Of a DNA stretch of 8,897 nucleotides, positions 1-6,212 are shown one piece after another. Position 1 is the stretch's first letter; every line of letters starts with the position of its first letter. The position numbers were made by a program, and so were the translations under genes. The notes under the pieces were generated by a model. That model searched no databases, had not been told where the DNA came from, and worked only from the letters and a program-made list of their open reading frames with translations. The stretch comes from Helicobacter sp. (GTDB lineage Bacteria > Campylobacterota > Campylobacteria > Campylobacterales > Helicobacteraceae), in the NCBI GenBank assembly GCA_029257755.1, contig JARIAP010000143.1, forward strand, positions 1-8,897, in the 5' to 3' direction.

Positions 1-690
1 GTTGATGAATGCACTAATTTAGAAGAAATATATCAATGTGATGTAATTTTTATAGCAATTCCTCTTGATGTTGTTGTGCCATTAGTAAATAATTTTAAAG
101 AGCTTTCACCAACACAAACAATAATTGATTTAGGTAGCACTAAATATAATATTAGTCATTCTATTGATTCATTAATAAGAAAAAATTATGTAGGAGTTCA
201 CCCTATGAGTGGGACAGAAAATAGTGGTCCAAAGGCAGCACAAAAAGATTTATTTAAAAATAAAATCTTGATTTTAACAGATGTAGATAAAAGTGGTGCG
301 TTTCAAATAGCTTTTACAAAAGAAATTTTTGTAAATATTGGAATGCAAATTATTAAAATGGATTCAGCAAATCATGATAAACATGTAGCCTATATATCCC
401 ATTTGCCACACATACTAAGTTTTGCTCTTGCAAATACGGTATTATCTCAAGAAGAACCAGAAAATATATTAGCTTTAATTGGTGGTGGATTTCGTAGTAT
501 GTCAAGACTATCAAATAGTTCTCCAACTACATGGAAAGATATTTTTAAACACAACAAAACACATTTAATAAATGCTATTGAAGAATTTGAAAAACATTTA
601 TTAGAATCTAAACAATATATCATTGATGAAGATTGGGAAGCACTTTATAAATGGATGCAAAATGCAAATAATCTACAAAAGTCATTGTAA
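1..690 (+). CDS. tyrA: Prephenate dehydrogenase, 3' part (5' end outside window)
   Basis: This enzyme oxidatively decarboxylates prephenate to 4-hydroxyphenylpyruvate with NAD+, a step of tyrosine synthesis in the cytoplasm. The frame is open from the first base and gives 229 residues, so the gene enters from the left. A GTG at 76 lies inside the conserved core and is not the start. Visible motifs, numbered from the window edge: CDVIFIAIPLDVV (13-25), the end of the Rossmann NAD-binding half; IIDLGSTK (about 41-48); GVHPMSGTE (65-73) with the active-site HP pair at 67-68; SHLPH (133-137); and GGGFRSMSRLSNSSPTTW (161-178) with the substrate-binding Arg region. These follow the TyrA family order. 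Bacterial TyrA is usually about 270-290 residues, so some 45-60 N-terminal residues, including the GxGxxG loop, lie outside the window. The next gene starts 169 nt downstream, so it is probably a separate transcript. Identification is secure. Confidence 0.93.
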   Translation, partial: VDECTNLEEIYQCDVIFIAIPLDVVVPLVNNFKELSPTQTIIDLGSTKYNISHSIDSLIRKNYVGVHPMSGTENSGPKAAQKDLFKNKILILTDVDKSGAFQIAFTKEIFVNIGMQIIKMDSANHDKHVAYISHLPHILSFALANTVLSQEEPENILALIGGGFRSMSRLSNSSPTTWKDIFKHNKTHLINAIEEFEKHLLESKQYIIDEDWEALYKWMQNANNLQKSL

Positions 691-715
691 AGTTACTTAA
701 TATGTTTTTAAAATA

Positions 716-735
716 GATATTAAAATATTAATATC
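716..735 (+). terminator. Possible weak hairpin after tyrA
   Basis: Bases 716-723 (GATATTAA) pair perfectly with 728-735 (TTAATATC) around a four-base AATA loop, 25 nt after the tyrA stop. Only one of the eight pairs is G-C and no clean T run follows, so it is a poor intrinsic terminator. AT-rich DNA makes such stems by chance. It may be a 3' end or nothing. Confidence 0.3.
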
Positions 736-804
736 AAATTAATTTCATATTTGACATAACTAAATATAAATAAAGTAATTTTACTTATTTTTGATTTAAA
801 TATA

Positions 805-810
805 TATAAA
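805..810 (+). promoter_or_regulatory. Possible -10 element for the 2H phosphoesterase / phosphatase unit
   Basis: TATAAA at 805-810, preceded by a T-rich TTTTTGATTT stretch from 787, fits the Campylobacterota pattern of a -10 box with T-rich upstream sequence and no fixed -35. It would start transcription near 817, about 43 nt before the ATG at 860. Many AT hexamers here could serve equally well, so this is a guess at the best one. Confidence 0.3.
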
Positions 811-859
811 ATTTTACACTTAGAATCTAAAATAAATAAATTTTATTAAGGATTTATTT

Positions 860-1693
860 ATGTTTAAATATATTTTTATTTTATTTTCTTGCATATTTTT
901 TGTATATTCAAATCATATTGATAATAGCTCACTAGAAACTAATGAACTTGGCACACATAAAAAAACTTATGGTTTAGTGTATATTGTTCCTAAAAATGAT
1001 ATGAAAAAGCTAGATAATATATATTTTGGTTTGCTTAATGAAAAGCTAACCCTTTATAATGTAAATGATGCTTTAAATAGAAAAAATATACCACATATAA
1101 CAATAATACATTTACATACAGATGATATTTTTTTGCCACAAAAAATTCTAAAATTATTGCCAAAACCACCAAAGCCATTTACTCTTACACTAAATGGTTT
1201 TAGTTTAGTTAAAGCTTCTAAAAACTCTAAAATGCCGTGGTGGTTTGATATTAATGTATTAAAAGATTCTAATTACGAAATTATTATGAAATACAACTTT
1301 GAAGTTACAAAGACACTTTCTCCATTAAGAAGCTCTCCATTACCAAGAGTAAGTGGTTTTGTTTATAAAGATTCTAATGATGAGGTAAAATCACAGATTA
1401 GAGATTTAGGTGTGAATGGATTAAATAGAATTATTAATGGAAAAGAAGAGAGAATGTATAGACCGCATGTTACATTTATTTATAGTATGCAAAATTTAGA
1501 ATCAAAACTTGAAAAAGAGTTATTAGATCTAGCAGATGAATTAAATTCTATTCTCACTAAAGGCATAAAGGTTAAATTTAATAATATTTCGATAGTTGAA
1601 CTTGGTGTAAGTGGTAATGTTTTGCGTGAAATTTATAGAATAAATTTAGAAAATGGTAATGTAATTGACATTTCAAAAGAAATGCAACGATAA
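860..1693 (+). CDS. Exported 2H phosphoesterase (LigT / 2'-5' RNA ligase-like superfamily)
   Basis: A 277-residue protein with the two His-x-Thr motifs of the 2H phosphoesterase superfamily: PHITII (H79, T81) and RPHVTFIY (H203, T205). In the family the two histidines act on 2',3'-cyclic phosphates or 2'-5' phosphodiester bonds; the substrate here is unknown. The N-terminus, Lys3 followed by a hydrophobic run to about residue 17 and then VYS-N, looks like a short Sec signal peptide with cleavage near residue 17. The protein is therefore probably periplasmic, whereas LigT and ThpR are cytoplasmic. Residues 37-45 (YGLVYIVPK) match the usual first strand. The motifs are 124 residues apart, more than the roughly 80 of compact LigT proteins, so there is inserted sequence in the middle. 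AAGGA at 848-852 lies 7 nt before the ATG. The alkaline phosphatase gene starts 20 nt after the stop, so the two are almost certainly co-transcribed. No close family name is recognised. Confidence 0.8.
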   Translation: MFKYIFILFSCIFFVYSNHIDNSSLETNELGTHKKTYGLVYIVPKNDMKKLDNIYFGLLNEKLTLYNVNDALNRKNIPHITIIHLHTDDIFLPQKILKLLPKPPKPFTLTLNGFSLVKASKNSKMPWWFDINVLKDSNYEIIMKYNFEVTKTLSPLRSSPLPRVSGFVYKDSNDEVKSQIRDLGVNGLNRIINGKEERMYRPHVTFIYSMQNLESKLEKELLDLADELNSILTKGIKVKFNNISIVELGVSGNVLREIYRINLENGNVIDISKEMQR

Positions 1694-1713
1694 ATTCAAT
1701 AAGGGGTTTTATA

Positions 1714-3453
1714 ATGATTGTAAAAAATATTATAGTAAATATTGCAAAGTTTTTAGTATTGTTTGTTTTATTAATATGTAGCAACATGGCATATTCAAAT
1801 AATATAAGAATCTTGCCAATAGATAATGCTAAATTTATAGTTGGGCAAAAGTTTGATTTTTTAGTTGAATTTAGAAATAACAACTTACAAAGAGATTCTA
1901 TAAATGTTACAATTAATGGAGTTAATGCACAAGAATTTTTCAATAAAGATGCAATTATATGGGTAAAAGATAATATTACTTCTTATCGTATAAATTCTGT
2001 ATCTTTTAAACAAATAGGTTTGATAAATGTAGAAGCAAAAACATCAAATTATAACTCAAAGATTACATACAAAGTAGTTTATCAAAAGGCAAAAAAAAGT
2101 GCAAAAAATGTAATATTGCTTATTGGTGATGGTATGAGCTTACAAGCAAAACAAATGGCAAGAATTTTGTCAAAAGGTATAAAGGAAGGTAAATATAATG
2201 ATATTTTAGAAATGGAAAAATTAGATAAAATGGCATTAATTACTACTTCTGGCTATGATTCTCTTACTACAGATTCTGCAAATTCCGCTTCAGCTTATGC
2301 AACAGGACATAAAAGTGTAGTAAATGCTATGGGTGTATATGAAGATAGCACAAGTGATCCATTTGATGATCCAAAAATAGAAAATATAGTTGAAATTTTA
2401 AAAAGAAAAAGCAATAAGAGTATAGGGCTTGTAACAACAGCAAATATAACAGATGCAACTCCAGCTGCATTTGTAGCACATACAAGAAGAAGAAATGAAC
2501 AAAATGCAATTGCTTTAGCATATTTAAAACAAGATATAGATGTGCTTTTAGGGGGTGGTTTGCAACATTTTATACCCAAAGAAAATAAAGATTCTGTTCG
2601 TCTAGATTCTATGGATTTATTAAAATACTATGCTAAAAATGGATATAGTATATCTTTTAATAAAAATGAATTATTAAATCAATCTAAAAATGCTAAAAAA
2701 TTATTAGGACTATATCATAATGATAATTTAAATGTATATTTAGATAGAGAAATATTAAAAAATCCAGAAGTATTAGGTAAGTTCAATAATCAACCAAGTT
2801 TGCTTGATATGACAATGTCAGCATTAAATGTGCTTAGTAAAAATAAAGAAGGTTTTTTTCTAATGGTGGAAGGTGCAAGTATTGATAAGCAATTACATAA
2901 GATGGATTGGCAAAGAGCTACTTATGATACAATAGAGTTTGATAAAGTAGTAAAAATGGCAAGGGATTTTGCAAATAAAAATAAAGATACCCTTATAATT
3001 GTGGTAGCAGATCATGCACATGGTGCAAGCATTACAGGAACATATCATGAACTTGATGGAAAAAGTGGTAGAGAAGCTGTTAGAACTTATGCAAATTCGT
3101 TGTTTCCAACTTTTGAAGATAAAAATAAAGATGGTTTTCCAGATGATCCAAATCCAGATATAACACTTGCAATACAATATGCAAATCACCCAGATTATAA
3201 GGCAGATTATCGTTTAAAATATACGCCAATATCACCAACAATTTACAAAGATGGTAAAAATATAGCAAATCCAAAAGCAAATGGTGAAGAATATGTTGGT
3301 AATATACCACAAAATGAAGACCAAGAAGTTCATGCAGCAGATGATGTAGTGTTAATGGCAGAGGGCATTGGTAGTGAATATTTTAAGGGCGTTATGGATA
3401 ATACAGAGGTGTTTTTTGCAATGATTCGTGCATTTGGTATAGATGCAAGATAA
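1714..3453 (+). CDS. Alkaline phosphatase, PhoA family, exported
   Basis: A 579-residue metal-dependent phosphomonoesterase that releases phosphate from organic monoesters in the periplasm. Active-site motifs appear in PhoA order: IGDGM with the metal ligand D138; TTDSANSASA with D187 and nucleophile S188; DATPAAFVAHTRRR with D247, T249 and R260 at the position of E. coli Arg166; VEGASIDKQLH with E386, D391 and H395; VADHAHG with D433 and H434; and EVHAADD with H540. Residues 1-28 are a Sec signal peptide (two Lys, long hydrophobic core, cleavage at AYS-N). Residues about 29-128 are an extra beta-rich, probably Ig-like domain that E. coli PhoA lacks. Residues 469-478 (DKNKDGFPDD) form an EF-hand-like Asp-rich loop that could bind calcium. 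The start has AAGGGG at 1701-1706, 7 nt upstream. It is the second gene of a unit with the 2H phosphoesterase. All catalytic residues look intact, so it should be active. Confidence 0.95.
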   Translation: MIVKNIIVNIAKFLVLFVLLICSNMAYSNNIRILPIDNAKFIVGQKFDFLVEFRNNNLQRDSINVTINGVNAQEFFNKDAIIWVKDNITSYRINSVSFKQIGLINVEAKTSNYNSKITYKVVYQKAKKSAKNVILLIGDGMSLQAKQMARILSKGIKEGKYNDILEMEKLDKMALITTSGYDSLTTDSANSASAYATGHKSVVNAMGVYEDSTSDPFDDPKIENIVEILKRKSNKSIGLVTTANITDATPAAFVAHTRRRNEQNAIALAYLKQDIDVLLGGGLQHFIPKENKDSVRLDSMDLLKYYAKNGYSISFNKNELLNQSKNAKKLLGLYHNDNLNVYLDREILKNPEVLGKFNNQPSLLDMTMSALNVLSKNKEGFFLMVEGASIDKQLHKMDWQRATYDTIEFDKVVKMARDFANKNKDTLIIVVADHAHGASITGTYHELDGKSGREAVRTYANSLFPTFEDKNKDGFPDDPNPDITLAIQYANHPDYKADYRLKYTPISPTIYKDGKNIANPKANGEEYVGNIPQNEDQEVHAADDVVLMAEGIGSEYFKGVMDNTEVFFAMIRAFGIDAR

Positions 3454-3478
3454 TATTTACATATACTTTTACATATCA

Positions 3479-3487
3479 TGATAGAAT
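3479..3487 (+). promoter_or_regulatory. Candidate extended -10 promoter of the ATPase gene
   Basis: TGATAGAAT at 3479-3487 matches an extended -10 (TGn plus TAGAAT against TATAAT). It sits 26 nt after the phosphatase stop and 30 nt before the ATPase ATG. It overlaps the perfect 10-bp palindrome TATCATGATA at 3474-3483, which could be an operator. If the promoter is used, the leader is about 24 nt. Confidence 0.4.
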
Positions 3488-3517
3488 CTGTATTTATTTA
3501 AGCATTAATGGATCTTC

Positions 3518-4567
3518 ATGATAGATTATAGCCCTAAAATCAAAACTTTTTTACCAAGAAGTATAAATATAAATCACAATAAAACATATATATATGGTGC
3601 TCCAAATAGTGGTAAAACTTTACTTAGTTTATGGTATGCACAAACTTTTCAACATTTTCATTATATAAATTTAGACATGCTTTTTTCAAAAGATTTATAT
3701 TTAAGAGAACAACAAGCAATAAAAACTATTGCAAAACAAACTCAACTTCTAATAATTGACAATTTTTTAAACAACTTTATATGTGATATAGATTTTAATA
3801 TACAATGTATTTATATTGGTAAATTCACTGAATGTCCAAAAGATTTTAAAAAATTGCGTGTTTTAGGATTGAGTTTTGATGAATATTTAGGATTTGATAA
3901 AAGAAATCTAAATGTTGAAACATTGCTATCAAATTTTATAAAAGATGGCAATAATCCTGAAATATTTTTTATTCCAGATTATAAAAAAAGAGAATATAAA
4001 TGGCAAATTATGAAATTATCATTAAAAGACGATTTCTTAATATTTATTAATATTTTATCATTCCAATCTATAAAAACTAGCACAAATGCAATATATCAAT
4101 ATTTAAAACAGAGGTTAAAAATATCAAAAGACAGAATTTATTCTCTAATAGATAATTTGTGTAAAGAGAGTATTTTACATATTTGTAAGCATATTGATGA
4201 TATAGATTCTAAAAATAATAAAAAATATAAATTATATTTATATGATTTTTCTTTATCCGAATTTGCAGATTCTAGACATTTTAATAGAGTATATGAAAAT
4301 ATGATTTTTTTAGAATTGTTATCAAAAGGATTTTATCTTACACATAGCGATTATTGTGATTTTATTGATATATCTAAACAAATTATTTTTCTATGTGTGC
4401 CTTTTGTAAGCATAGAATATATAGAAAAAAGAATATTACTTTTGCGTAAAAAAGAAAAAAGATTCTCAAATTTTAAAGTTTTTGCAATATCCATGAGTTG
4501 CAATCATATTTTTAATCAAAATGAAATGATAATTGATTTTATATCATTATCTCCTAATTTACAATAA
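3518..4567 (+). CDS. P-loop ATPase with C-terminal DUF4143/DUF234-like (degenerate nuclease) domain
   Basis: A 349-residue cytoplasmic ATPase of unknown role. The P-loop is GAPNSGKT (27-34), and the Walker B strand is LLIIDN (77-82) with D81. LSFDEYLGF (118-126) resembles the segment after the ATPase core in AAA_14/DUF4143 and archaeal-type ATPases, where the lid is followed by a winged helix. Residues about 165-225 look helical and winged-helix-like. YDFSL (242-246) and YENMIFLELLSKGF (259-272) match the usual opening of the C-terminal nuclease-like domain. CDFID (280-284) may hold its first acidic residue, but the expected E-x-K strand reads FLCVPF (291-296), so nuclease activity is doubtful. 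No signal peptide or membrane segment is seen. The start at 3518 has only a weak GGA-like site. No functional partner is adjacent: the phosphatase upstream has its own unit and sodB downstream is convergent. It could be a stand-alone regulatory or toxin-like ATPase; the family is poorly understood. Confidence 0.65.
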   Translation: MIDYSPKIKTFLPRSININHNKTYIYGAPNSGKTLLSLWYAQTFQHFHYINLDMLFSKDLYLREQQAIKTIAKQTQLLIIDNFLNNFICDIDFNIQCIYIGKFTECPKDFKKLRVLGLSFDEYLGFDKRNLNVETLLSNFIKDGNNPEIFFIPDYKKREYKWQIMKLSLKDDFLIFINILSFQSIKTSTNAIYQYLKQRLKISKDRIYSLIDNLCKESILHICKHIDDIDSKNNKKYKLYLYDFSLSEFADSRHFNRVYENMIFLELLSKGFYLTHSDYCDFIDISKQIIFLCVPFVSIEYIEKRILLLRKKEKRFSNFKVFAISMSCNHIFNQNEMIIDFISLSPNLQ

Positions 4568-4608
4568 ATTAAATATATTTAATAGAAAATAAGATATTAT
4601 AAAGTTAA

Positions 4609-4653
4609 AATAAAGCTTTTTTTAAATTATTTATAAATAAAAATAGCTTTATT
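4609..4653. terminator. Bidirectional hairpin terminator between the ATPase gene and sodB
   Basis: AATAAAGCT (4609-4617) pairs with AGCTTTATT (4645-4653). After one T-T mismatch the inner strands TTTTTTA (4619-4624 region) and TAAAAA (4638-4643) pair further. The stem is about nine plus six pairs, between two convergent genes whose stops are at 4567 and 4677. T-rich tracts follow on both strands: TTTTT near 4661 on plus, and TTTTAA on minus. The position supports shared termination of both genes. Confidence 0.55.
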
Positions 4654-4676
4654 ACAATAATTTTTATGAATCTATA

Positions 4677-5312
4677 TTATTTTTTATGAATGTCATTTGT
4701 ATAGAATCTAATTGAATTTATCCCTTCCTTTTTAGCCCATTCATAAGCTTTTGAAACGAAATTCCAATTAATATGTGCAAAAAACTTTTCTAAATATGAT
4801 GGACGCGCATTTCTATGATCAATATAATAAGCATGTTCCCATACATCTACAACTAATACAGGAACTTTATCCTCTGTAATAGGTGTTGCAGCATTACTAG
4901 TTTGTATTATTTCTAGTTTAGTGGTATCTGGATTATAAACAAGCCAACACCAACCAGCACCAAATAATGTAGTAGATGCTTGTATAAATTGCTCTTTAAA
5001 TTTATCCAATGAACCAAATTCAGCATCAATTGCATTTTTTAATTCATCACTCATGTTTGTATCATTTGGTGCTATACAATCCCAATAAAAGTCATGATTA
5101 TAAACTTGTGCAGCATTATTAAACAAACCACCACTTGATTTCTTAATAATATCATATAACTCGGCATTTTCAAATTCACCACCTTTAATAAGGTTATTAA
5201 GATTTGTAACATATGTTTGATGATGTTTTCCATAATGATAGTCAAAAGTTTCAGGAGTTAAAAAATCTCCCATAGAATCCTTATTGTAAGGTAATTGTCT
5301 CAAATTAAACAT
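4677..5312 (-). CDS. sodB: Superoxide dismutase, iron type
   Basis: Converts superoxide to oxygen and hydrogen peroxide in the cytoplasm. The protein from the chosen start has 211 residues. Metal ligands are H26 (in YHYGKHH), H73 (in VYNHDFYW), D156 and H160 (in DVWEHAYYIDHRNARP). Y34 and Q69 (FNNAAQ) match the E. coli SodB numbering, and Gln at 69 is typical of iron rather than manganese enzymes. An in-frame ATG six codons upstream (5330) is rejected, because AAAGGAGA at 5318-5325 lies 5 nt before the ATG at 5312 and MFNLRQLPY matches the H. pylori SodB N-terminus as I recall it. About 20 C-terminal residues after the FVSKAYEWAK region extend beyond the E. coli protein, as in H. pylori. The gene is monocistronic: convergent with the ATPase gene, and 267 nt of noncoding sequence lies upstream. 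Identification is secure. Confidence 0.97.
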   Translation of the reverse strand: MFNLRQLPYNKDSMGDFLTPETFDYHYGKHHQTYVTNLNNLIKGGEFENAELYDIIKKSSGGLFNNAAQVYNHDFYWDCIAPNDTNMSDELKNAIDAEFGSLDKFKEQFIQASTTLFGAGWCWLVYNPDTTKLEIIQTSNAATPITEDKVPVLVVDVWEHAYYIDHRNARPSYLEKFFAHINWNFVSKAYEWAKKEGINSIRFYTNDIHKK

Positions 5313-5317
5313 AATTA

Positions 5318-5325
5318 TCTCCTTT
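5318..5325 (-). promoter_or_regulatory. Ribosome binding site that fixes the sodB start
   Basis: On the minus strand this reads AAAGGAGA, a near-perfect Shine-Dalgarno sequence 5 nt before the ATG at 5312. The alternative upstream ATG at 5330 would place this site inside the coding sequence, so the shorter start is preferred. Confidence 0.85.
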
Positions 5326-5348
5326 AACATTAGTATTAATGAAAGAAA

Positions 5349-5354
5349 ATTATA
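5349..5354 (-). promoter_or_regulatory. Candidate -10 box of sodB
   Basis: The minus strand carries a consensus TATAAT here (ATTATA on plus), 24 nt upstream of the sodB Shine-Dalgarno site. Transcription would begin near 5342 and give a leader of about 30 nt. The -35 zone shows only A-rich sequence, as is usual in Campylobacterota. Confidence 0.55.
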
Positions 5355-5384
5355 ATATTTTTTGTTTAACCCAAATATATTATA

Positions 5385-5399
5385 TAATATTGATTATTC
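5385..5399 (-). promoter_or_regulatory. Possible Fur box upstream of sodB
   Basis: On plus this is TAATATTGATTATTC, which matches 12 of the 14 fixed positions of the Helicobacter Fur consensus TAATAATnATTATTA as I recall it. It lies about 30 bp upstream of the candidate sodB -10. sodB is known to be under Fur control in H. pylori (repressed by apo-Fur). The surrounding DNA is nearly all A/T, so a chance match is quite possible. Confidence 0.3.
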
Positions 5400-5505
5400 A
5401 ATTTTATTAAATATATTATTTAATTTTGTAAAATTGTAATTTACTTATTATAAAAATTGTATTGTATATTCAATTATTTTTTAATTTATATTTTTAAATA
5501 AATGC

Positions 5506-5550
5506 AACTATACATAAACTATACATAGATTATACTAAAATATACTATAT
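5506..5550. repeat. Tandem 11-bp duplication within helically phased TATAC repeats
   Basis: AACTATACATA occurs twice back to back (5506-5516 and 5517-5527). TATAC then recurs at 5531-5535 and 5541-5545. The four TATAC copies begin at 5509, 5520, 5531 and 5541, with spacings of 11, 11 and 10, about one DNA turn each. Direct repeats with this spacing are typical of OmpR/PhoB-family response regulator sites, and phased AT elements can also bend DNA. It lies between the 3' end of the lipoprotein gene and the region upstream of sodB; the gene it would control is unclear. Confidence 0.55.
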
Positions 5551-5579
5551 TTTGTCATTTAAAAATATTTTATATAACT

Positions 5580-6104
5580 TTATGGTATATCGTTAAATAA
5601 ATTTTTAAGTGCTGCTAATGTATTATCTTCTACAAATTCAATTACTTCCTCATCTGTTATTTCAGCTTTACTACCTAAATCAGCAATAGGTTCAGATTTA
5701 TAATTAAGTTTTGCAGTTTGTTTGCTAGTTAATGTTGTTAATCCACCTTGTTCTGTTGGAATTAGCATTATAGCATATATAACAAGACTAAGTGTATTGT
5801 CATGTTTATCTTTTATAAAACCACTCTCTGTGTGTAATGTCTTTGTTGTTTCTATTTTGATTCTTAGATTTGAATTGCTATTTTCAGATTTTTTAAAGCA
5901 ACTTTTTGTTAAAGCTTTTTTTGCGGTTTTTTCTACTATTTCAGTCATATCTCCTTCAATCTCAAATGTAGCACTTGCAAAATTTTTATAATTCTCACAC
6001 TTTGCTATGTTTTTATGTTCAACCTCTTTTTTACTTGCACAACCAGTAATAATTAAACTAAAAATTAATGCACTTCCAAACATTTTATTAAAATTCAAAA
6101 CCAT
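5580..6104 (-). CDS. Small predicted lipoprotein of unknown function
   Basis: A 174-residue protein with a clear lipoprotein signal: MVLNFNK, a hydrophobic run, then the lipobox I19-T20-G21-C22, followed by ASKKEVEHK. The mature protein is about 153 residues, tethered to a membrane through C22. The absence of Asp at +2 would suggest the outer membrane by the E. coli rule, which may not hold here. The mature part has a central hydrophobic strand region (about 104-117, TLSLVIYAIMLIP) flanked by alternating polar segments, an acidic C-terminal helix (about 148-170), and two further cysteines (C36, C69) that could form a disulfide. I do not recognise a named family. AAAGGAGA lies 7 nt before the ATG at 6104 and supports the start. 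It is transcribed divergently from luxS across a 108-nt gap. Confidence 0.8.
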   Translation of the reverse strand: MVLNFNKMFGSALIFSLIITGCASKKEVEHKNIAKCENYKNFASATFEIEGDMTEIVEKTAKKALTKSCFKKSENSNSNLRIKIETTKTLHTESGFIKDKHDNTLSLVIYAIMLIPTEQGGLTTLTSKQTAKLNYKSEPIADLGSKAEITDEEVIEFVEDNTLAALKNLFNDIP

Positions 6105-6144
6105 TGTAAATTCTCCTTTATGAAAATATTAAAAATAAAATGAA

Positions 6145-6150
6145 ATTTTA
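6145..6150 (-). promoter_or_regulatory. Possible -10 box of the lipoprotein gene
   Basis: The minus strand reads TAAAAT here, preceded by TG (TGTAAAAT). It would start transcription near 6138, about 34 nt before the ATG. It is one of several possible AT hexamers in the divergent region shared with luxS. Confidence 0.3.
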
Positions 6151-6163
6151 CAATAAAATTAGG

Positions 6164-6180
6164 TATAATTTAACTATAAT
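6164..6180 (+). promoter_or_regulatory. Candidate -10 boxes of luxS-queF
   Basis: Two exact TATAAT hexamers lie at 6164-6169 and 6175-6180, upstream of the luxS ribosome binding site AGGAG at 6203-6207. They start 11 bp apart, so one or two transcription starts near 6176 or 6187 are possible. The first is better placed for an extended upstream T-rich region. Confidence 0.5.
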
Positions 6181-6212
6181 ATTTTATTTAATTTTATTTT
6201 TTAGGAGTTATT

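Noticed and set aside
751..756. TTGACA, a perfect -35 hexamer upstream of the 2H gene
   Set aside because: No acceptable -10 lies 16-18 nt downstream, and Campylobacterota promoters rarely depend on this -35.
777..817. AATTTTAC repeated at 777-784 and 810-817, 33 bp apart
   Set aside because: The word is nearly all A/T and a second copy is likely by chance; no third copy supports an operator.
884..892. Possible lipobox (L8-F9-S10-C11) in the 2H phosphoesterase
   Set aside because: Phe at -2 is atypical and the hydrophobic stretch before the cysteine is too short; a plain Sec signal cleaved after residue 17 fits better.
1578..1943. Open frame on the minus strand across the junction of the 2H and phosphatase genes
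   Set aside because: It lies antisense to two well-supported genes, has no family-like motifs and no convincing ribosome binding site; it is a shadow of AT-rich coding sequence.
2295..3310. Several minus-strand open frames inside the alkaline phosphatase gene
   Set aside because: All are antisense to a fully conserved enzyme and have Ile/Leu/Phe-rich low-complexity translations typical of shadow frames.
5377..5390. Perfect 14-bp palindrome ATATTATATAATAT upstream of sodB
   Set aside because: All A/T in an almost pure A/T region, where such palindromes arise by chance.
5537..5553. 17-bp palindrome AAAATATAcTATATTTT downstream of the lipoprotein gene
   Set aside because: Entirely A/T except the centre, no T run follows, and it is expected by chance at this composition; too weak to call a terminator or operator.
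5722..5991. Plus-strand open frame of 89 codons opposite the lipoprotein gene
   Set aside because: The minus-strand gene has a lipobox and a strong ribosome binding site; the opposite frame has neither.
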